The notes under the pieces: model-generated
What the model saw: only the letters and a program-made list of their open reading frames with translations
Database searches by the model: none
What the model was told of the DNA's origin: nothing
Part shown: one piece after another, positions 15,930-24,820 of the stretch
Position numbering within the stretch: the stretch's first letter is position 1
Layout of the letters: each line of letters opens with the position of its first letter
Program-made: the position numbers and the translations under genes
Assembly (NCBI RefSeq): GCF_014204795.1
Contig: NZ_JACHMB010000001.1
Span: 11,932,501 to 11,996,500 of the forward strand
Length of the DNA: 64,000 bases
From: Nonomuraea jabiensis
GTDB taxonomy: Bacteria; Actinomycetota; Actinomycetes; Streptosporangiales; Streptosporangiaceae
Direction: 5' to 3'

Positions 15930-16544
15930 ATGGGCTCTCCAGAAGGCGGCGAGCGGGAGTTGATCCTGCGGACGGCCACCAGGCTGTTCGCCGCGCTCAG
16001 CTACGACGGCACCTCCACCGAGCAGATCGCGGAGGCCGCCGGGCTGGACACGGCAGCCCTCAGCGCGCATTTCCCCACCAAACGGGTGCTCTACCTCATG
16101 GTCATGGAGGAGGCGCACCGGGTGCTGGCCGAGGTCATCGCGGCCAGGGCCGACGAGCTGCGCGACACCCCGCCCGAGCGGCGGCCGGAGGCGCTGCACC
16201 GGTTCGTCGACGGGTACATCGACCTGTGCGCCGACCATCCGGAGGTGCCCGCGCTGTGGATGCACCGCTGGCTGTCCGACGCCAGCGACATCGACCTGGA
16301 GCCGCTCAACGCCCAGCCGCTGGCCCAGCGCGCCATCGACAGCATCGACGCGATCGCCAAGCCCGCGGACGCCGACGCGCAGTTCATCGCGTACACGATG
16401 ATCTGGTGCATCCACGGGTTCACGCTGAGCGGCGTGCTCGACGGGACGGGGCAGCGCCGCTCCGCCGACGATCCCCGCACGTTGCGGCGCTTCCGCGCGC
16501 ACATGCACCAGCTGCTCGACCGGGCGCTCAGGCTGTCCGAGTGA
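15930..16544 (+). CDS. TetR-family regulator
   Basis: The ATG at 15930 gives 204 residues beginning MGSPEGGERELILRTATRLF. The helix-turn-helix follows as TSTEQIAEAAGLDTAALSAH then FPTKRVLYLMVME, a clear TetR pattern with an Ala-Leu-Ser variation in the recognition helix. The ligand domain contains ALWMHRWLSDASDIDLEPLN. An upstream in-frame ATG at 15879 would add 17 residues rich in Arg and Cys and is less likely. It is not adjacent to an obvious target gene; the following gene begins 216 bp later. Confidence 0.85.
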   Translation: MGSPEGGERELILRTATRLFAALSYDGTSTEQIAEAAGLDTAALSAHFPTKRVLYLMVMEEAHRVLAEVIAARADELRDTPPERRPEALHRFVDGYIDLCADHPEVPALWMHRWLSDASDIDLEPLNAQPLAQRAIDSIDAIAKPADADAQFIAYTMIWCIHGFTLSGVLDGTGQRRSADDPRTLRRFRAHMHQLLDRALRLSE

Positions 16545-16760
16545 TCACCGCTGCCCTTCAAGAATCTCCGAACGGCGTCCCCGCTTCATGACGAACATTT
16601 CGCAAACACGTCAAGCGAGATCTTCCTCGGCGCCTCTCCGCTAGATCTACGCCCTAGCGCACCGTAAGCAATCTGCGACCTACATGCGTATATCCTGCCC
16701 ATATGCGAGGTTTCAGACAATTCGGGCGCTCGCACCTCGTGAGCGAGACGGGCTGAGGCG

Positions 16761-18854
16761 GTGCAAGGGAACGGCGCCCCGGCGACCGGTTCGTCACTCC
16801 TGGACGAGCTGCTGGTCGAAGCCGTCGTCAGCACACGGGCGCACATAGGCTGCCTCTACCTCCTGGACGAGGACGGCGACGTCCTGAAGATGGACAGCCA
16901 GCTCGGGCTTCCCCCCATGATCGCCAAGGCGTGGGCCAGGGTCAGGACGAACGACCGGGCGCCGATCGCCACGTCGGTGTCCGAGCGGCGGCTGGTCTGG
17001 GTCCCCGACAGGGAGGGCCTGGCGCGCGAGTTCCCGTCGGCGGCGCTGTCCTTGCCGTACGACTTCGCCTCCGCCGCGCACCCCCTCATCTCCGACGGCA
17101 CCATCTGGGGCGGCTTCGTGCTGTTGTGGCCGGCGGGGCGGGTGAGCCGGCTGACCCAGCGCCAGCTCGACCGGATGGAGGACATCGGCGGCCAGCTGGC
17201 CGAGGTGCTCCAGGAGGCCGCCGAGCAGGGGCAGCCGATCAGGCCGGTGCCGCGGCCCCGCATGCTGGACCCGAAGCGCAAGGCCGACCCGCGGCCCGAC
17301 CTGATCGCGCTCGACTGCCTCAACCGGCTGCCCGAGGGCTACGGCTCGCTGGACGTGAACGGGCGCGTGACCCTCCTCAGCGCCCCGGCCGCCGACCTGC
17401 TGCTCAGCTCCGCGTCCGAGCTGCTCGGCAAACGCCTGGGCGAGGCGCTGCCGTGGATCAACGCCCCCGCGTACGAGGACGCCTACCGCGCCGCGGTCGT
17501 CGGCCGCCAGGTCACCCACTTCACGGTACGCAACCCCGCCGGGCGCCAGCTGTCGTTCCGGTTCTTCCCCGGCCTGTCCGGGATCACCGTGCGCATCACG
17601 CCGGCCGTCGGCGCCCGCGGCCCGGGCCACCTGGCGACCGGCGCCGAGCGGTCGGTCCCGAACGTCGCGCTGCACGAGATCCTGCACCTGGCGACCAAGC
17701 TCTCGCGGGCGGTGACCGCGCAGGAGGTGGTCGACCTGGTGGCCGACCACGTCATGCCCGTCTACAACGTCCAGGCCCTGGCCATCCTGACCTCGAAGGG
17801 CGGCCGGCTGCGCGTGGACGCCTCGCGCGGCTACAGCCCGCAGGCCATCCAGGAGTTCGACGGCCGTCCCGTGATCCCGCCGGACCCTGCCGACCACTCC
17901 TTCGACGCCTGCCAGCCGACGTTCTTCTCCACGTGGGACGAGCTGCGCAAGACCTACCCGGGCGCGGTCCGCTCGGACGACATGTCCGCCTGGGCCTTCC
18001 TGCCGCTGGTCATCTCGGGTCATCCGATCGGCACGTGCGTCCTCGCCTACAACCGGCCGCACCAGTTCAGTTCGAGCGAGCGGGCCACGCTGACGGCGCT
18101 CGCGGGGCTGATCGCGCAGGCGTACGAGCGGGCCCGGCTGTACGACGTCAAGCACCAGCTCGCCCAGTGCCTGCAGAAGAGCCTGCTGCCGCGCAGGCTG
18201 CCCGAGATCTCGGGCCTCGAACTGGCCGCCCACTACCTGCCCGCCACCCCGGGCATGGACATCGGCGGCGACTTCTACGACCTCATCCGCCTGAGCGACA
18301 CCATGGCCGCGGCGGTCATCGGCGACGTGCAGGGCCACGACGTGACCGCGGCCGCCCTCATGGGCCAGGTGCGCACCGCCATCCACGCCCACGCCACCTC
18401 CGGGGCCAGCCCGGGCGAGGTGCTCGCGCGTACCAACCGGCTGCTCAGCGAGCTGTCCCCCGACCGGTTCACCAGTTGCCTGTACGTCCACATCGACCTG
18501 CGCAAGCGCATCGCCTGCCTGGCCAGCGCGGGGCACCTGCCGCCGCTGTTCGGCCGGCCCGGGTGGCGTACCGAGGCCATCGACTCCTCCCCCGGGCTGC
18601 TGCTCGGTGTGGACCCCGACTCCGAGTACGCCACCACGGAGGTGCCGATGCCGCCCGGCTCCGTGCTGGCCCTCTACACCGACGGCCTCATCGAGGAGCC
18701 GGGCCGCAGCATCGGCGAGGCCATCGACGACCTGGCCGAGCGCTTCATGCCCTCGTCCGGCCAGCCCCTGCACGACCTGGCCGAGTCGCTCATCAAGCAG
18801 GCCACGGCCGAGCAGCGCATGGACGACATCGCGGTGCTCCTGTGCAGGACGTGA
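16761..18854 (+). CDS. GAF/PAS-containing SpoIIE-type PP2C phosphatase
   Basis: A 697-residue soluble protein from a GTG preceded by TGAGGCG. The N-terminal GAF-like domain (about 10-150) starts with LDELLVEAVVSTRAHIGCLY. A PAS-like region (about 185-270) contains GYGSLDVNGRVTLLSAPAAD. A second GAF domain (about 295-460) runs from LHEILHLATKLSRAVTAQEV. The C-terminal SpoIIE/RsbU-type PP2C domain (about 480-695) has LQKSLLPRRLPEISGLELAA, then GMDIGGDFYDLI and VIGDVQGHDVTAA with metal-binding aspartates, and YTDGLIEE. Such enzymes dephosphorylate anti-anti-sigma factors, linking signals sensed by GAF/PAS domains to a sigma factor. No partner kinase or antagonist is adjacent. Confidence 0.9.
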   Translation: MQGNGAPATGSSLLDELLVEAVVSTRAHIGCLYLLDEDGDVLKMDSQLGLPPMIAKAWARVRTNDRAPIATSVSERRLVWVPDREGLAREFPSAALSLPYDFASAAHPLISDGTIWGGFVLLWPAGRVSRLTQRQLDRMEDIGGQLAEVLQEAAEQGQPIRPVPRPRMLDPKRKADPRPDLIALDCLNRLPEGYGSLDVNGRVTLLSAPAADLLLSSASELLGKRLGEALPWINAPAYEDAYRAAVVGRQVTHFTVRNPAGRQLSFRFFPGLSGITVRITPAVGARGPGHLATGAERSVPNVALHEILHLATKLSRAVTAQEVVDLVADHVMPVYNVQALAILTSKGGRLRVDASRGYSPQAIQEFDGRPVIPPDPADHSFDACQPTFFSTWDELRKTYPGAVRSDDMSAWAFLPLVISGHPIGTCVLAYNRPHQFSSSERATLTALAGLIAQAYERARLYDVKHQLAQCLQKSLLPRRLPEISGLELAAHYLPATPGMDIGGDFYDLIRLSDTMAAAVIGDVQGHDVTAAALMGQVRTAIHAHATSGASPGEVLARTNRLLSELSPDRFTSCLYVHIDLRKRIACLASAGHLPPLFGRPGWRTEAIDSSPGLLLGVDPDSEYATTEVPMPPGSVLALYTDGLIEEPGRSIGEAIDDLAERFMPSSGQPLHDLAESLIKQATAEQRMDDIAVLLCRT

Positions 18855-18862
18855 AGCGCCGG

Positions 18863-20110
18863 TCAGGGCTCGCGCACCGCGCGCCCCATCCGGGACAGCG
18901 CCTCGCGCAGGATGGCCGGTGAGGTGGCGAAGTTGAGCCGCACGCAGCTGGCCCCGCCGGAGCCGAACACGTGCCCCGAGCTCACGGCGACGCGGGCGCG
19001 GTCGAGGAACAGCTTCGCCGGTCCGGCGACGTCGCTGACGACGCCGAGCTCGTCGCTCCGCTCGTCATCGTGCAGGCCGAGCCAGGTGCAGTCGAGCCAG
19101 GCGAGGTAGGTGCCCTCGGGCGGCCGGTAGCGCGCCTCGGGGAGGTGTTCCGCGATCAGCCGGCCCAGCAGGGCGCGATTCGCGTCGAGGCCGCCCACCA
19201 GCTCGTCGAGCCAGGTTCCGCCCTCGCGGAAGGCCGCCGTGTGCGCGATGACGCCCAGGTGGCTGGGGCCGTGGCTGACCTCCTCGGGCATGCGCCGCAG
19301 GTCGCCGGCGGCTTCGGCGCCCGCGATGACCAGGCCGGCCTTGAGCCCGGCGAGGTTCCAGGCTTTGGAGGCGGAGGTCAGCGCGAAGCCGTTCTCGGAA
19401 CCTTCGACGTCGAGGAACGGGACGAAGGTGGCTCCGGGCAGCACGAGCGGGGCGTGGATCTCGTCGGAGATCACCCGGACGCCGTGCTTCCGGGCGAGCC
19501 GGGCGATCGCCTGCAGCTCGTCGCGGGTGTGGACGACGCCGGTCGGGTTGTGCGGGTTGCTCATGAGGAACGCCGCGCGACGGCCTCGGCTCCGCGCGCG
19601 TACGAACGCCTCTTCCAGGGTGCCGAGATCGACCCGCAGATCCGGGCCGAGCCGCGCCTCGACGATCTTCCTCGCGTCGTGCGTGACGAACGCGTAGAAG
19701 GGCGGATAGACCGGCGAGCACACGACGACCGCGTCCCCGGGGCCGGTGATCAGGCGCAGGACCTCGACGATGCCCATCATGACGTCGGGCACGACGGCCG
19801 TGTGCTCGACGCGCAGGCCGTCCCACCGCCACCGCTCGCGGGCGAACCCGGCGAGCGCCTCGGCGTAGGCGGTCCCGTACGGGTATCCGGTGTCGCCGAG
19901 GTCGATCGCTCCGTGCAGCGCCTCGGCGACGGGACGGGCCAGCGGCACGTCCATCTCCGCCACCCAGAGCGGGAGCACGTCATCGGGGTGCGCCCGCCAC
20001 TTCATGCTCGTGCGCTCGCGTAGCCGTTCGAGCGGCAGCCGCACGAGAGGATCGGCCCGCCGGCTCTCCGGGACCTCGGAACCCGCCCTGTCGCCGTGAT
20101 GGTCATGCAC
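18863..20110 (-). CDS. PatB/MalY-type PLP-dependent C-S lyase or aminotransferase
   Basis: A 415-residue fold-type I PLP enzyme. RTSMKWRAHPDDVLPLWVAE near the N-terminus is characteristic of the PatB/MalY group of cystathionine beta-lyases. SNPHNPTGVVHTRDEL carries the substrate-carboxylate and pyridine-nitrogen region. SDEIHAPLVLPGATFVPF has the PLP-binding aspartate. TSASKAWNLAGLKAG contains the Schiff-base lysine. The C-terminal RLNFATSPAILREALSRM has the carboxylate-binding arginine. It probably cleaves cystathionine or related thioether amino acids to homocysteine, or acts as an aminotransferase. It is convergent with the phosphatase gene, 8 bp apart. Confidence 0.85.
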   Translation of the reverse strand: MHDHHGDRAGSEVPESRRADPLVRLPLERLRERTSMKWRAHPDDVLPLWVAEMDVPLARPVAEALHGAIDLGDTGYPYGTAYAEALAGFARERWRWDGLRVEHTAVVPDVMMGIVEVLRLITGPGDAVVVCSPVYPPFYAFVTHDARKIVEARLGPDLRVDLGTLEEAFVRARSRGRRAAFLMSNPHNPTGVVHTRDELQAIARLARKHGVRVISDEIHAPLVLPGATFVPFLDVEGSENGFALTSASKAWNLAGLKAGLVIAGAEAAGDLRRMPEEVSHGPSHLGVIAHTAAFREGGTWLDELVGGLDANRALLGRLIAEHLPEARYRPPEGTYLAWLDCTWLGLHDDERSDELGVVSDVAGPAKLFLDRARVAVSSGHVFGSGGASCVRLNFATSPAILREALSRMGRAVREP

Positions 20111-20216
20111 GCGTGACCCTCTTCCGCTCGCTGGTCACGCAAGGTTAGGCGAGTGCCGGCGGCCCCGGCCAGGGGCTCGTGTCGAAGGCGGCCCGATCCC
20201 GTCGTGGCGGCGGCCT

Positions 20217-20543
20217 CTACGGTTCGAACCTGACCCGTCCGACGACGGACGGCGTGGCCCGGCTGACCATCACCTCCCCGCGCTCCACGGCGGTCTCCCG
20301 CACCCCGAACCGGGCCCCGAGGCTCTCCTGGACCCCGGTCACCGCGCTCTCGGCGCGGGAGGCCGCCTCCGCGTCCCCGAACATCGTGATCGTCATCACG
20401 GTCCCCCCGCCGGTGTCGACGGCGGTGTAGAGGACCGACCCCACCTGCTCGGGGACGCGGTCGGCGAACTCCCGGTCCACGTACTTCACCATCTCGGTGA
20501 TCGCGCTCGCGTCCGCGCTGTAGTGCCTGACTATCGCATACAT
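20217..20543 (-). CDS. Small ABM-like (dimeric alpha/beta barrel) protein
   Basis: From the ATG at 20543 the protein is 108 residues starting MYAIVRHYSADASAITEMVK. The pattern of short strands separated by two helices, with VLYTAVDTGGGTVMTITMFG and DAEAASRAESAVTG, fits the dimeric alpha/beta-barrel fold of antibiotic-biosynthesis-monooxygenase-like proteins. No catalytic residues can be assigned. It lies 52 bp downstream of the SecDF fusion gene on the same strand, with AAGTCC inverted repeats in the gap that suggest its own promoter and regulation. Confidence 0.7.
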   Translation of the reverse strand: MYAIVRHYSADASAITEMVKYVDREFADRVPEQVGSVLYTAVDTGGGTVMTITMFGDAEAASRAESAVTGVQESLGARFGVRETAVERGEVMVSRATPSVVGRVRFEP

Positions 20544-20569
20544 GCGGATCACGTTATATCCCCACACGG

Positions 20570-20597
20570 GGACTTTCAAGTCCTCAAGTAAGGACTT
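20570..20597. promoter_or_regulatory. Nested AAGTCC inverted repeats
   Basis: AAGTCCT (20578-20584) and AGGACTT (20591-20597) are perfect complements around 6 nt, and GGACTT-TC-AAGTCC overlaps them at about 20570-20583. The cluster spans the end of the SecDF gene and the promoter region of the downstream ABM-like gene. Three half-sites in register suggest a repressor operator. Confidence 0.5.
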
Positions 20598-22803
20598 AAA
20601 CCACGGCCCCCGAGACCTTCCGGCGCTTGACGGGCGGCCCCGGAGGCGGCGTGCGGTCGTAGCGGGCCAGCCAGACGGCCAGCGGCCCGGCCACGAAGGC
20701 GGACGACAGCGTGCCCGTCACGATCCCGGTCACCAGCGCCAGCGCGAAGTCCCGCAGGGAGTCCCCGCCGAAGGCCATGAGCGCGAGCAGGATGAACAGC
20801 GCGCCGAGTCCGGTGTTGACCGTGCGCGGCATGGTCTGCAGGATGGCCGAGTTCACCGCCGTGACGAACGGGAGGCGCGACGACCACAGCTCGCGTACCC
20901 GGTCGAAGACCACGACCTTGTCGTTGACCGAGTAGCCGACGATGGTCAGCATCGCGGCCAGGAAGATCCCGTCGACCGGCTTGCCGAGCCACGCGAACAT
21001 GCCCGCCACCACGGTCACGTCCACCAGCAGCGCCAGCACCGCCGCCGCGCCGAACGTCCACCTGAACCTGACCGCCAGGTAGGCCAGCTGCATGGACACG
21101 GCCACGCCGAGCGCGACGAGGGCGTTGCGGCGCAGCTCCTGGCCCAGGCTCGGGCCGACGAACTCCTCGCTGCGCTTGGTCACCTCCCCCGCCTGCCGCT
21201 CCAGCTCCTGCTCGATCCTGGCCACGTCGTCCAGGCCGAGCCCCCCGGCGCGTACGGTGACGCCGTCGCCGCTCGCCTGCACGACCGCCGAGGGGAACCC
21301 GGCCCGCGAGACGGCCTGCCCCGCCACGTCGGCCGACAGGGGCTTCGCGGTGGCGAACTCCACGAGCCGCCCGCCGGTGAACTCCACGCCGAAGTTCAGC
21401 CCGCGGGCGAGCAGCCCGCCGACGGCCACCGCCACCAGCGTGCCCGCGACCGCCAGCCACAGCCTCCTGGCCTTCATGAGCTGCGGGTTCCGGCGCGTCA
21501 GCCAGGTCCGTACGGCCCCCGGCGAGCCCAGGCCCGACAGGCGCGGCCCGACCCGGCCGATGACGGCGTGGGCGAGCACGCGGGTGATGAGCATGGCCGA
21601 GACCAGCGAGGCCAGCACGCCGACGGCCAGCGTCACGCCGAACCCCTTGACCGGCCCCGAGGCCAGCCAGAACAGCAGGCCGGCGGCGATGAGGGTGGTG
21701 ACGTTGGAGTCGGCGATGGCGCTCCAGGCGTTCCTGAAGCCCCGATCCAGGGCCGCCTTCAGGCCGCGGCGCCCCTGGCCGTACTCCTCCCTGGCCCGCT
21801 CGAAGACCAGCACGTTGGCGTCGATGGCCATGCCGATCGCCAGCACGAACCCGGCCAGCCCGGGAAGCGTGAACGTCGCCCCCATCGCCACCAGCGCCGC
21901 GTAGGAGATCAGGCCGTAGCAGGCGAGCGCGAGCGTCGAGAGCAGCCCGGACATCCGGTAGACCGCGACGATGAAGGCGGCCGTCAGGATCAGCCCGGCG
22001 ATCGCCGCCTTGGCGCTCGCGTCGATGGCCGCCGCGCCGAGCGTCGGGCCGACCGTACGCTGCTCGACCATGGTGAGCGGCACGGGCAGCGCGCCGCCCT
22101 TGATCAGCACGGCCAGGTCGCGGGCCTCGCCGTGGGTGAACGAGCCCGTGATGTCCGCGCTCCCGCCCGGGATGCCGGTACGGCAGGGGACCGACGGGTC
22201 GAGCGGCGGCGAGGAGATGACCTCGTCGTCGAGCACGATCGCGATCCGGCGCTTGGGATCGCCCACCGGCGCGCACGCCGCCGCGCCGCTCATCCGCTGC
22301 CAGGCGCCGGCGTCGCGGAAGTCGATGCTCACCCACCAGCCGGGGCCGCGCTGGGGGTCGCTCTGCTCGACGGCGTCGGCGATCCCGTCGCCGGTGATGG
22401 CGGCGGGCCCGAGCCGCAGCCGCCCGCCGTTCTCGTCACGCACGTCGCCCTCGTCACCCAGGACGGGGTGGAAGGCGAGCTGCGCGGTACGGCCGATGAC
22501 CTCGGCCGCCTGCCGCGGGTCGAGCACGCCGGGCAGCTCGACGATGATCCGCCGCTCGCCGGAGCGGACCAGGGTGGGATCGACCACGCCGAGCGCGTCC
22601 GCCCGCTGGCGGAGCACGTCGAGGGCGCGGTCGGTGGCGGCCGAGTCGGCCTTGACGGTGGCCGAGTCCCTCGTCTCGAAGACGAGCTGGGTGCCACCGC
22701 GTAGATCCAGGCCCAGGCGTGGGGCGCTGACCAGGGCCAGGATCAGGGAAATCACGATGACGGCAAGGGCCGTCACCGCACGCCAAACAGGCGCACGGAG
22801 CAT
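20596..22803 (-). CDS. secDF: SecD-SecF fusion, accessory protein translocase subunit
   Basis: A 735-residue membrane protein joining SecD and SecF. GGAGG with ideal spacing selects the ATG at 22803; a GTG at 22815 is the alternative. The SecD half has APRLGLDLRGGTQLVFETRD (D1 motif), then RRIIVELPGV and a soluble P1 part, six helices, and GFVLAIGMAIDANVLVFERA with the conserved acidic residue. The SecF half begins near residue 430 with LNFGVEFTGGRLVEF and has AMLTIVGYSVNDKVVVFDRV. About twelve helices are expected. SecDF uses the proton gradient to help exported proteins leave the SecYEG channel. Actinobacteria usually carry separate secD and secF genes beside yajC and ruvABC. This lone fusion is therefore probably an accessory copy, co-transcribed with a small exported protein gene just upstream. 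Confidence 0.9.
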   Translation of the reverse strand: MLRAPVWRAVTALAVIVISLILALVSAPRLGLDLRGGTQLVFETRDSATVKADSAATDRALDVLRQRADALGVVDPTLVRSGERRIIVELPGVLDPRQAAEVIGRTAQLAFHPVLGDEGDVRDENGGRLRLGPAAITGDGIADAVEQSDPQRGPGWWVSIDFRDAGAWQRMSGAAACAPVGDPKRRIAIVLDDEVISSPPLDPSVPCRTGIPGGSADITGSFTHGEARDLAVLIKGGALPVPLTMVEQRTVGPTLGAAAIDASAKAAIAGLILTAAFIVAVYRMSGLLSTLALACYGLISYAALVAMGATFTLPGLAGFVLAIGMAIDANVLVFERAREEYGQGRRGLKAALDRGFRNAWSAIADSNVTTLIAAGLLFWLASGPVKGFGVTLAVGVLASLVSAMLITRVLAHAVIGRVGPRLSGLGSPGAVRTWLTRRNPQLMKARRLWLAVAGTLVAVAVGGLLARGLNFGVEFTGGRLVEFATAKPLSADVAGQAVSRAGFPSAVVQASGDGVTVRAGGLGLDDVARIEQELERQAGEVTKRSEEFVGPSLGQELRRNALVALGVAVSMQLAYLAVRFRWTFGAAAVLALLVDVTVVAGMFAWLGKPVDGIFLAAMLTIVGYSVNDKVVVFDRVRELWSSRLPFVTAVNSAILQTMPRTVNTGLGALFILLALMAFGGDSLRDFALALVTGIVTGTLSSAFVAGPLAVWLARYDRTPPPGPPVKRRKVSGAVV

Positions 22804-22842
22804 GAAAGCCTCCACAGGCTCAGATGTGCGGAAAGGGGATCT

Positions 22843-23178
22843 TCAGCACTCTGTGGAGGGAGGCCCCCGAGCCGGGGCCGCCGCCGGTCGGCGGTCGGCG
22901 GGGACGCCGGCGACCGGGCTGGCGACCACGGCCGCCCAGCCCCGCCGCGGCCGCGGCAGGACCGACGGCAGCACGGCCGGCCCCGCGGGCCCGGCGGTGC
23001 CGAGCAGGCCGTGCCGGGCCTGGCCCACGGCCTCCCGGTACGGCTCCCGCTGGAGCCCGGGGTGCTCCTGGACCCTCGCGTGCACCGCCACGGCGTGCGG
23101 GGCGACCTGGGCCTGGGCGGAGGCCGGCAGGAACCACGACAGGAGAAGGAGCAGCGCGGCAGGCAGCCTGGTGCGCAT
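22843..23178 (-). CDS. Small exported protein upstream of secDF
   Basis: A 111-residue protein with a strong ribosome site (GGAGAAGGAGG) and a clear signal peptide, MRTRLPAALLLLLSWFLPAS, with cleavage at ASAQA. The mature part is Ala/Pro/Arg/Gly-rich, contains HAVAVHARVQEHPGLQREPY and REAVGQARHGLLG, and ends with a cysteine. Third positions are almost all G/C, which supports coding. It ends 40 bp before the SecDF start on the same strand, so the two are probably one operon, and it may be a client or partner of that SecDF. No family is recognised. Confidence 0.65.
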   Translation of the reverse strand: MRTRLPAALLLLLSWFLPASAQAQVAPHAVAVHARVQEHPGLQREPYREAVGQARHGLLGTAGPAGPAVLPSVLPRPRRGWAAVVASPVAGVPADRRPAAAPARGPPSTEC

Positions 23179-23296
23179 GTCGCCTCCTTCTCCTCGAGCC
23201 TCAACTTAGCCCAGGAAGGAGGCCGGCCGTGGCACGGCGGACCAACACGATATAGTCGCCTAAACCTACACATTTAGTGCGTATTACTCAGGAGTT

Positions 23297-24820
23297 ATGG
23301 TGACCAGCAAGTTCGCCGGCGTCGTGGCCGCACTCGCCCTCGCCCTCGCCGCGTGCGGCTCCGGCCCGGGGAACGAGACCGGCGGCGCGGGCGCGAGCGG
23401 CGCACCGGCCACGCCCGACGCCGGAGCCGTGATCGAGATCGGATCCCTGTACGAGCCGCAGAACCTCGACAACACGGCGGGCGGCGGCCAGGGCGTGACC
23501 GAGGCGTTCAACGGCAACGTCTACGAGGGCCTGTTCAGGCTCACCGACGACGGCAAGGTCGAGCCGCTGCTGGCCGAGAGCCACGAGGTCTCCCCCGACG
23601 GCCTCACCTACACGTTCAAGCTGCGCAAGGGCGTGACGTTCCACTCGGGCAAGGCGCTGACCTCGGCCGACGTGAAGGCCAGCATCGAAAGGGTCATCGC
23701 CGACGGCTCCCAGTCGGCCCGCAAGAGCAGCCTCAAGGCGGTCAAGTCGGTCGAGGCCCCCGACGACGCCACCGTCGTGGTCAAGCTGTCGAGCCGGTCG
23801 ATCTCCCTCGTGTACAACCTCTCGTACGTGTGGATCGTGAACTCCGCCGCCCAAGACCTGGCCACGGGCGAGGACGGCACGGGGCCGTACAAGCTGGGGG
23901 CCTGGAAGCGCGGCTCCACGCTCAGCCTGGAGCGCTTCCCCGGCTACTGGGGCGCCCGGCCCGCCAACAACGGCGTGGTCTTCCACTACTTCACCGACGC
24001 CGCCGCGCTCAACAACGCGCTGCTGACGAATGCCGTGGACGTCGTCACCAGCGAGCAGAGCCCCGACGCCCTGGCGCAGTTCGCCGGCAACCCGGACTAC
24101 AAGGTCAGCGAGGGCCACTCCACGACCAAGCTGCTGCTCGCCTTCAACGACCGCAAGGCCCCGTTCGACAAGCCGCTCGTGCGCAAGGCCGTCTCCTCGG
24201 CGATCGACGACGCCAAGCTGCTGGAGTCCGTCTGGGCCGGTCACGGCAGCGTGATCGGCTCGATGGTGCCGCCCACCGACCCGTGGTACGAGGACCTGAC
24301 CAAGGTGAACCCGTACGACGTCGAGCTGGCCAAGCGGCAGCTCGCCGAGGCCGGCTACCCCAAGGGCTTCCGCTTCACCCTCGACACGCCCAACTACGAC
24401 CCGCACCCGACGGCCGCCACGTTCATCAAGAGCGAGCTGGCCAAGGTGGGCATCACGGTCGACGTCAACGTCATCACCGCCGACCAGTGGTACTCGAAGG
24501 TGTACAAGGACCGCGACTTCGCCGCCACGCTGCAGGAGCACGTCAACGACCGCGACGTGGTCTGGTACGGCGACCCGGACTTCTACTGGGGCTACGACAA
24601 CAAGCAGGTCACCCGGTGGATCGAGGAGGCCGAGCAGGCCCGCACCGAGCAGGAGCAGACCGAGCTGCTGAAGAAGGCCAACCGGCAGATCGCCGAGGAC
24701 GCCGCGAGCGACTGGATCTACCTCTACCCGCAGATCGTCGTGGCCTCCTCGAAGCTGTCCGGCTACCCGGTCAACGGCCTGAACTCGCAGTTCTACGCTT
24801 ACGGGATCAAGAAGGGCTGA
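23297..24820 (+). CDS. ABC transporter substrate-binding lipoprotein (peptide/opine/nickel family 5)
   Basis: A 507-residue lipoprotein; AGGAG precedes the ATG at 23297. The signal ends LALALAACGSG with the lipobox cysteine at about residue 20. IGSLYEPQNLDNTAGGGQGV, LLAESHEVSPDGLTYTFKLR and the GVTFHSGKALTSADVKASIE signature are diagnostic of SBP family 5. GTGPYKLGAWKRG and AVSSAIDDAKLLE follow. This protein captures the solute outside the membrane for the coupled permeases and ATPases downstream (TGATG overlap at 24820). The substrate class is peptide, opine or metal chelate and cannot be narrowed. Confidence 0.93.
   Translation: MVTSKFAGVVAALALALAACGSGPGNETGGAGASGAPATPDAGAVIEIGSLYEPQNLDNTAGGGQGVTEAFNGNVYEGLFRLTDDGKVEPLLAESHEVSPDGLTYTFKLRKGVTFHSGKALTSADVKASIERVIADGSQSARKSSLKAVKSVEAPDDATVVVKLSSRSISLVYNLSYVWIVNSAAQDLATGEDGTGPYKLGAWKRGSTLSLERFPGYWGARPANNGVVFHYFTDAAALNNALLTNAVDVVTSEQSPDALAQFAGNPDYKVSEGHSTTKLLLAFNDRKAPFDKPLVRKAVSSAIDDAKLLESVWAGHGSVIGSMVPPTDPWYEDLTKVNPYDVELAKRQLAEAGYPKGFRFTLDTPNYDPHPTAATFIKSELAKVGITVDVNVITADQWYSKVYKDRDFAATLQEHVNDRDVVWYGDPDFYWGYDNKQVTRWIEEAEQARTEQEQTELLKKANRQIAEDAASDWIYLYPQIVVASSKLSGYPVNGLNSQFYAYGIKKG

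Noticed and set aside
16640..16760. ATGCGTATAT...CATATGCG as an operator before the phosphatase gene
   Set aside because: The arms are not complementary beyond chance; only a loose ATGCG direct repeat remains.
23240..23296. Iron-regulator (DtxR/IdeR) box before the ABC importer genes
   Set aside because: CCTAAACC and ATTTAG only partly resemble such boxes and the symmetry is weak, so no site is called.
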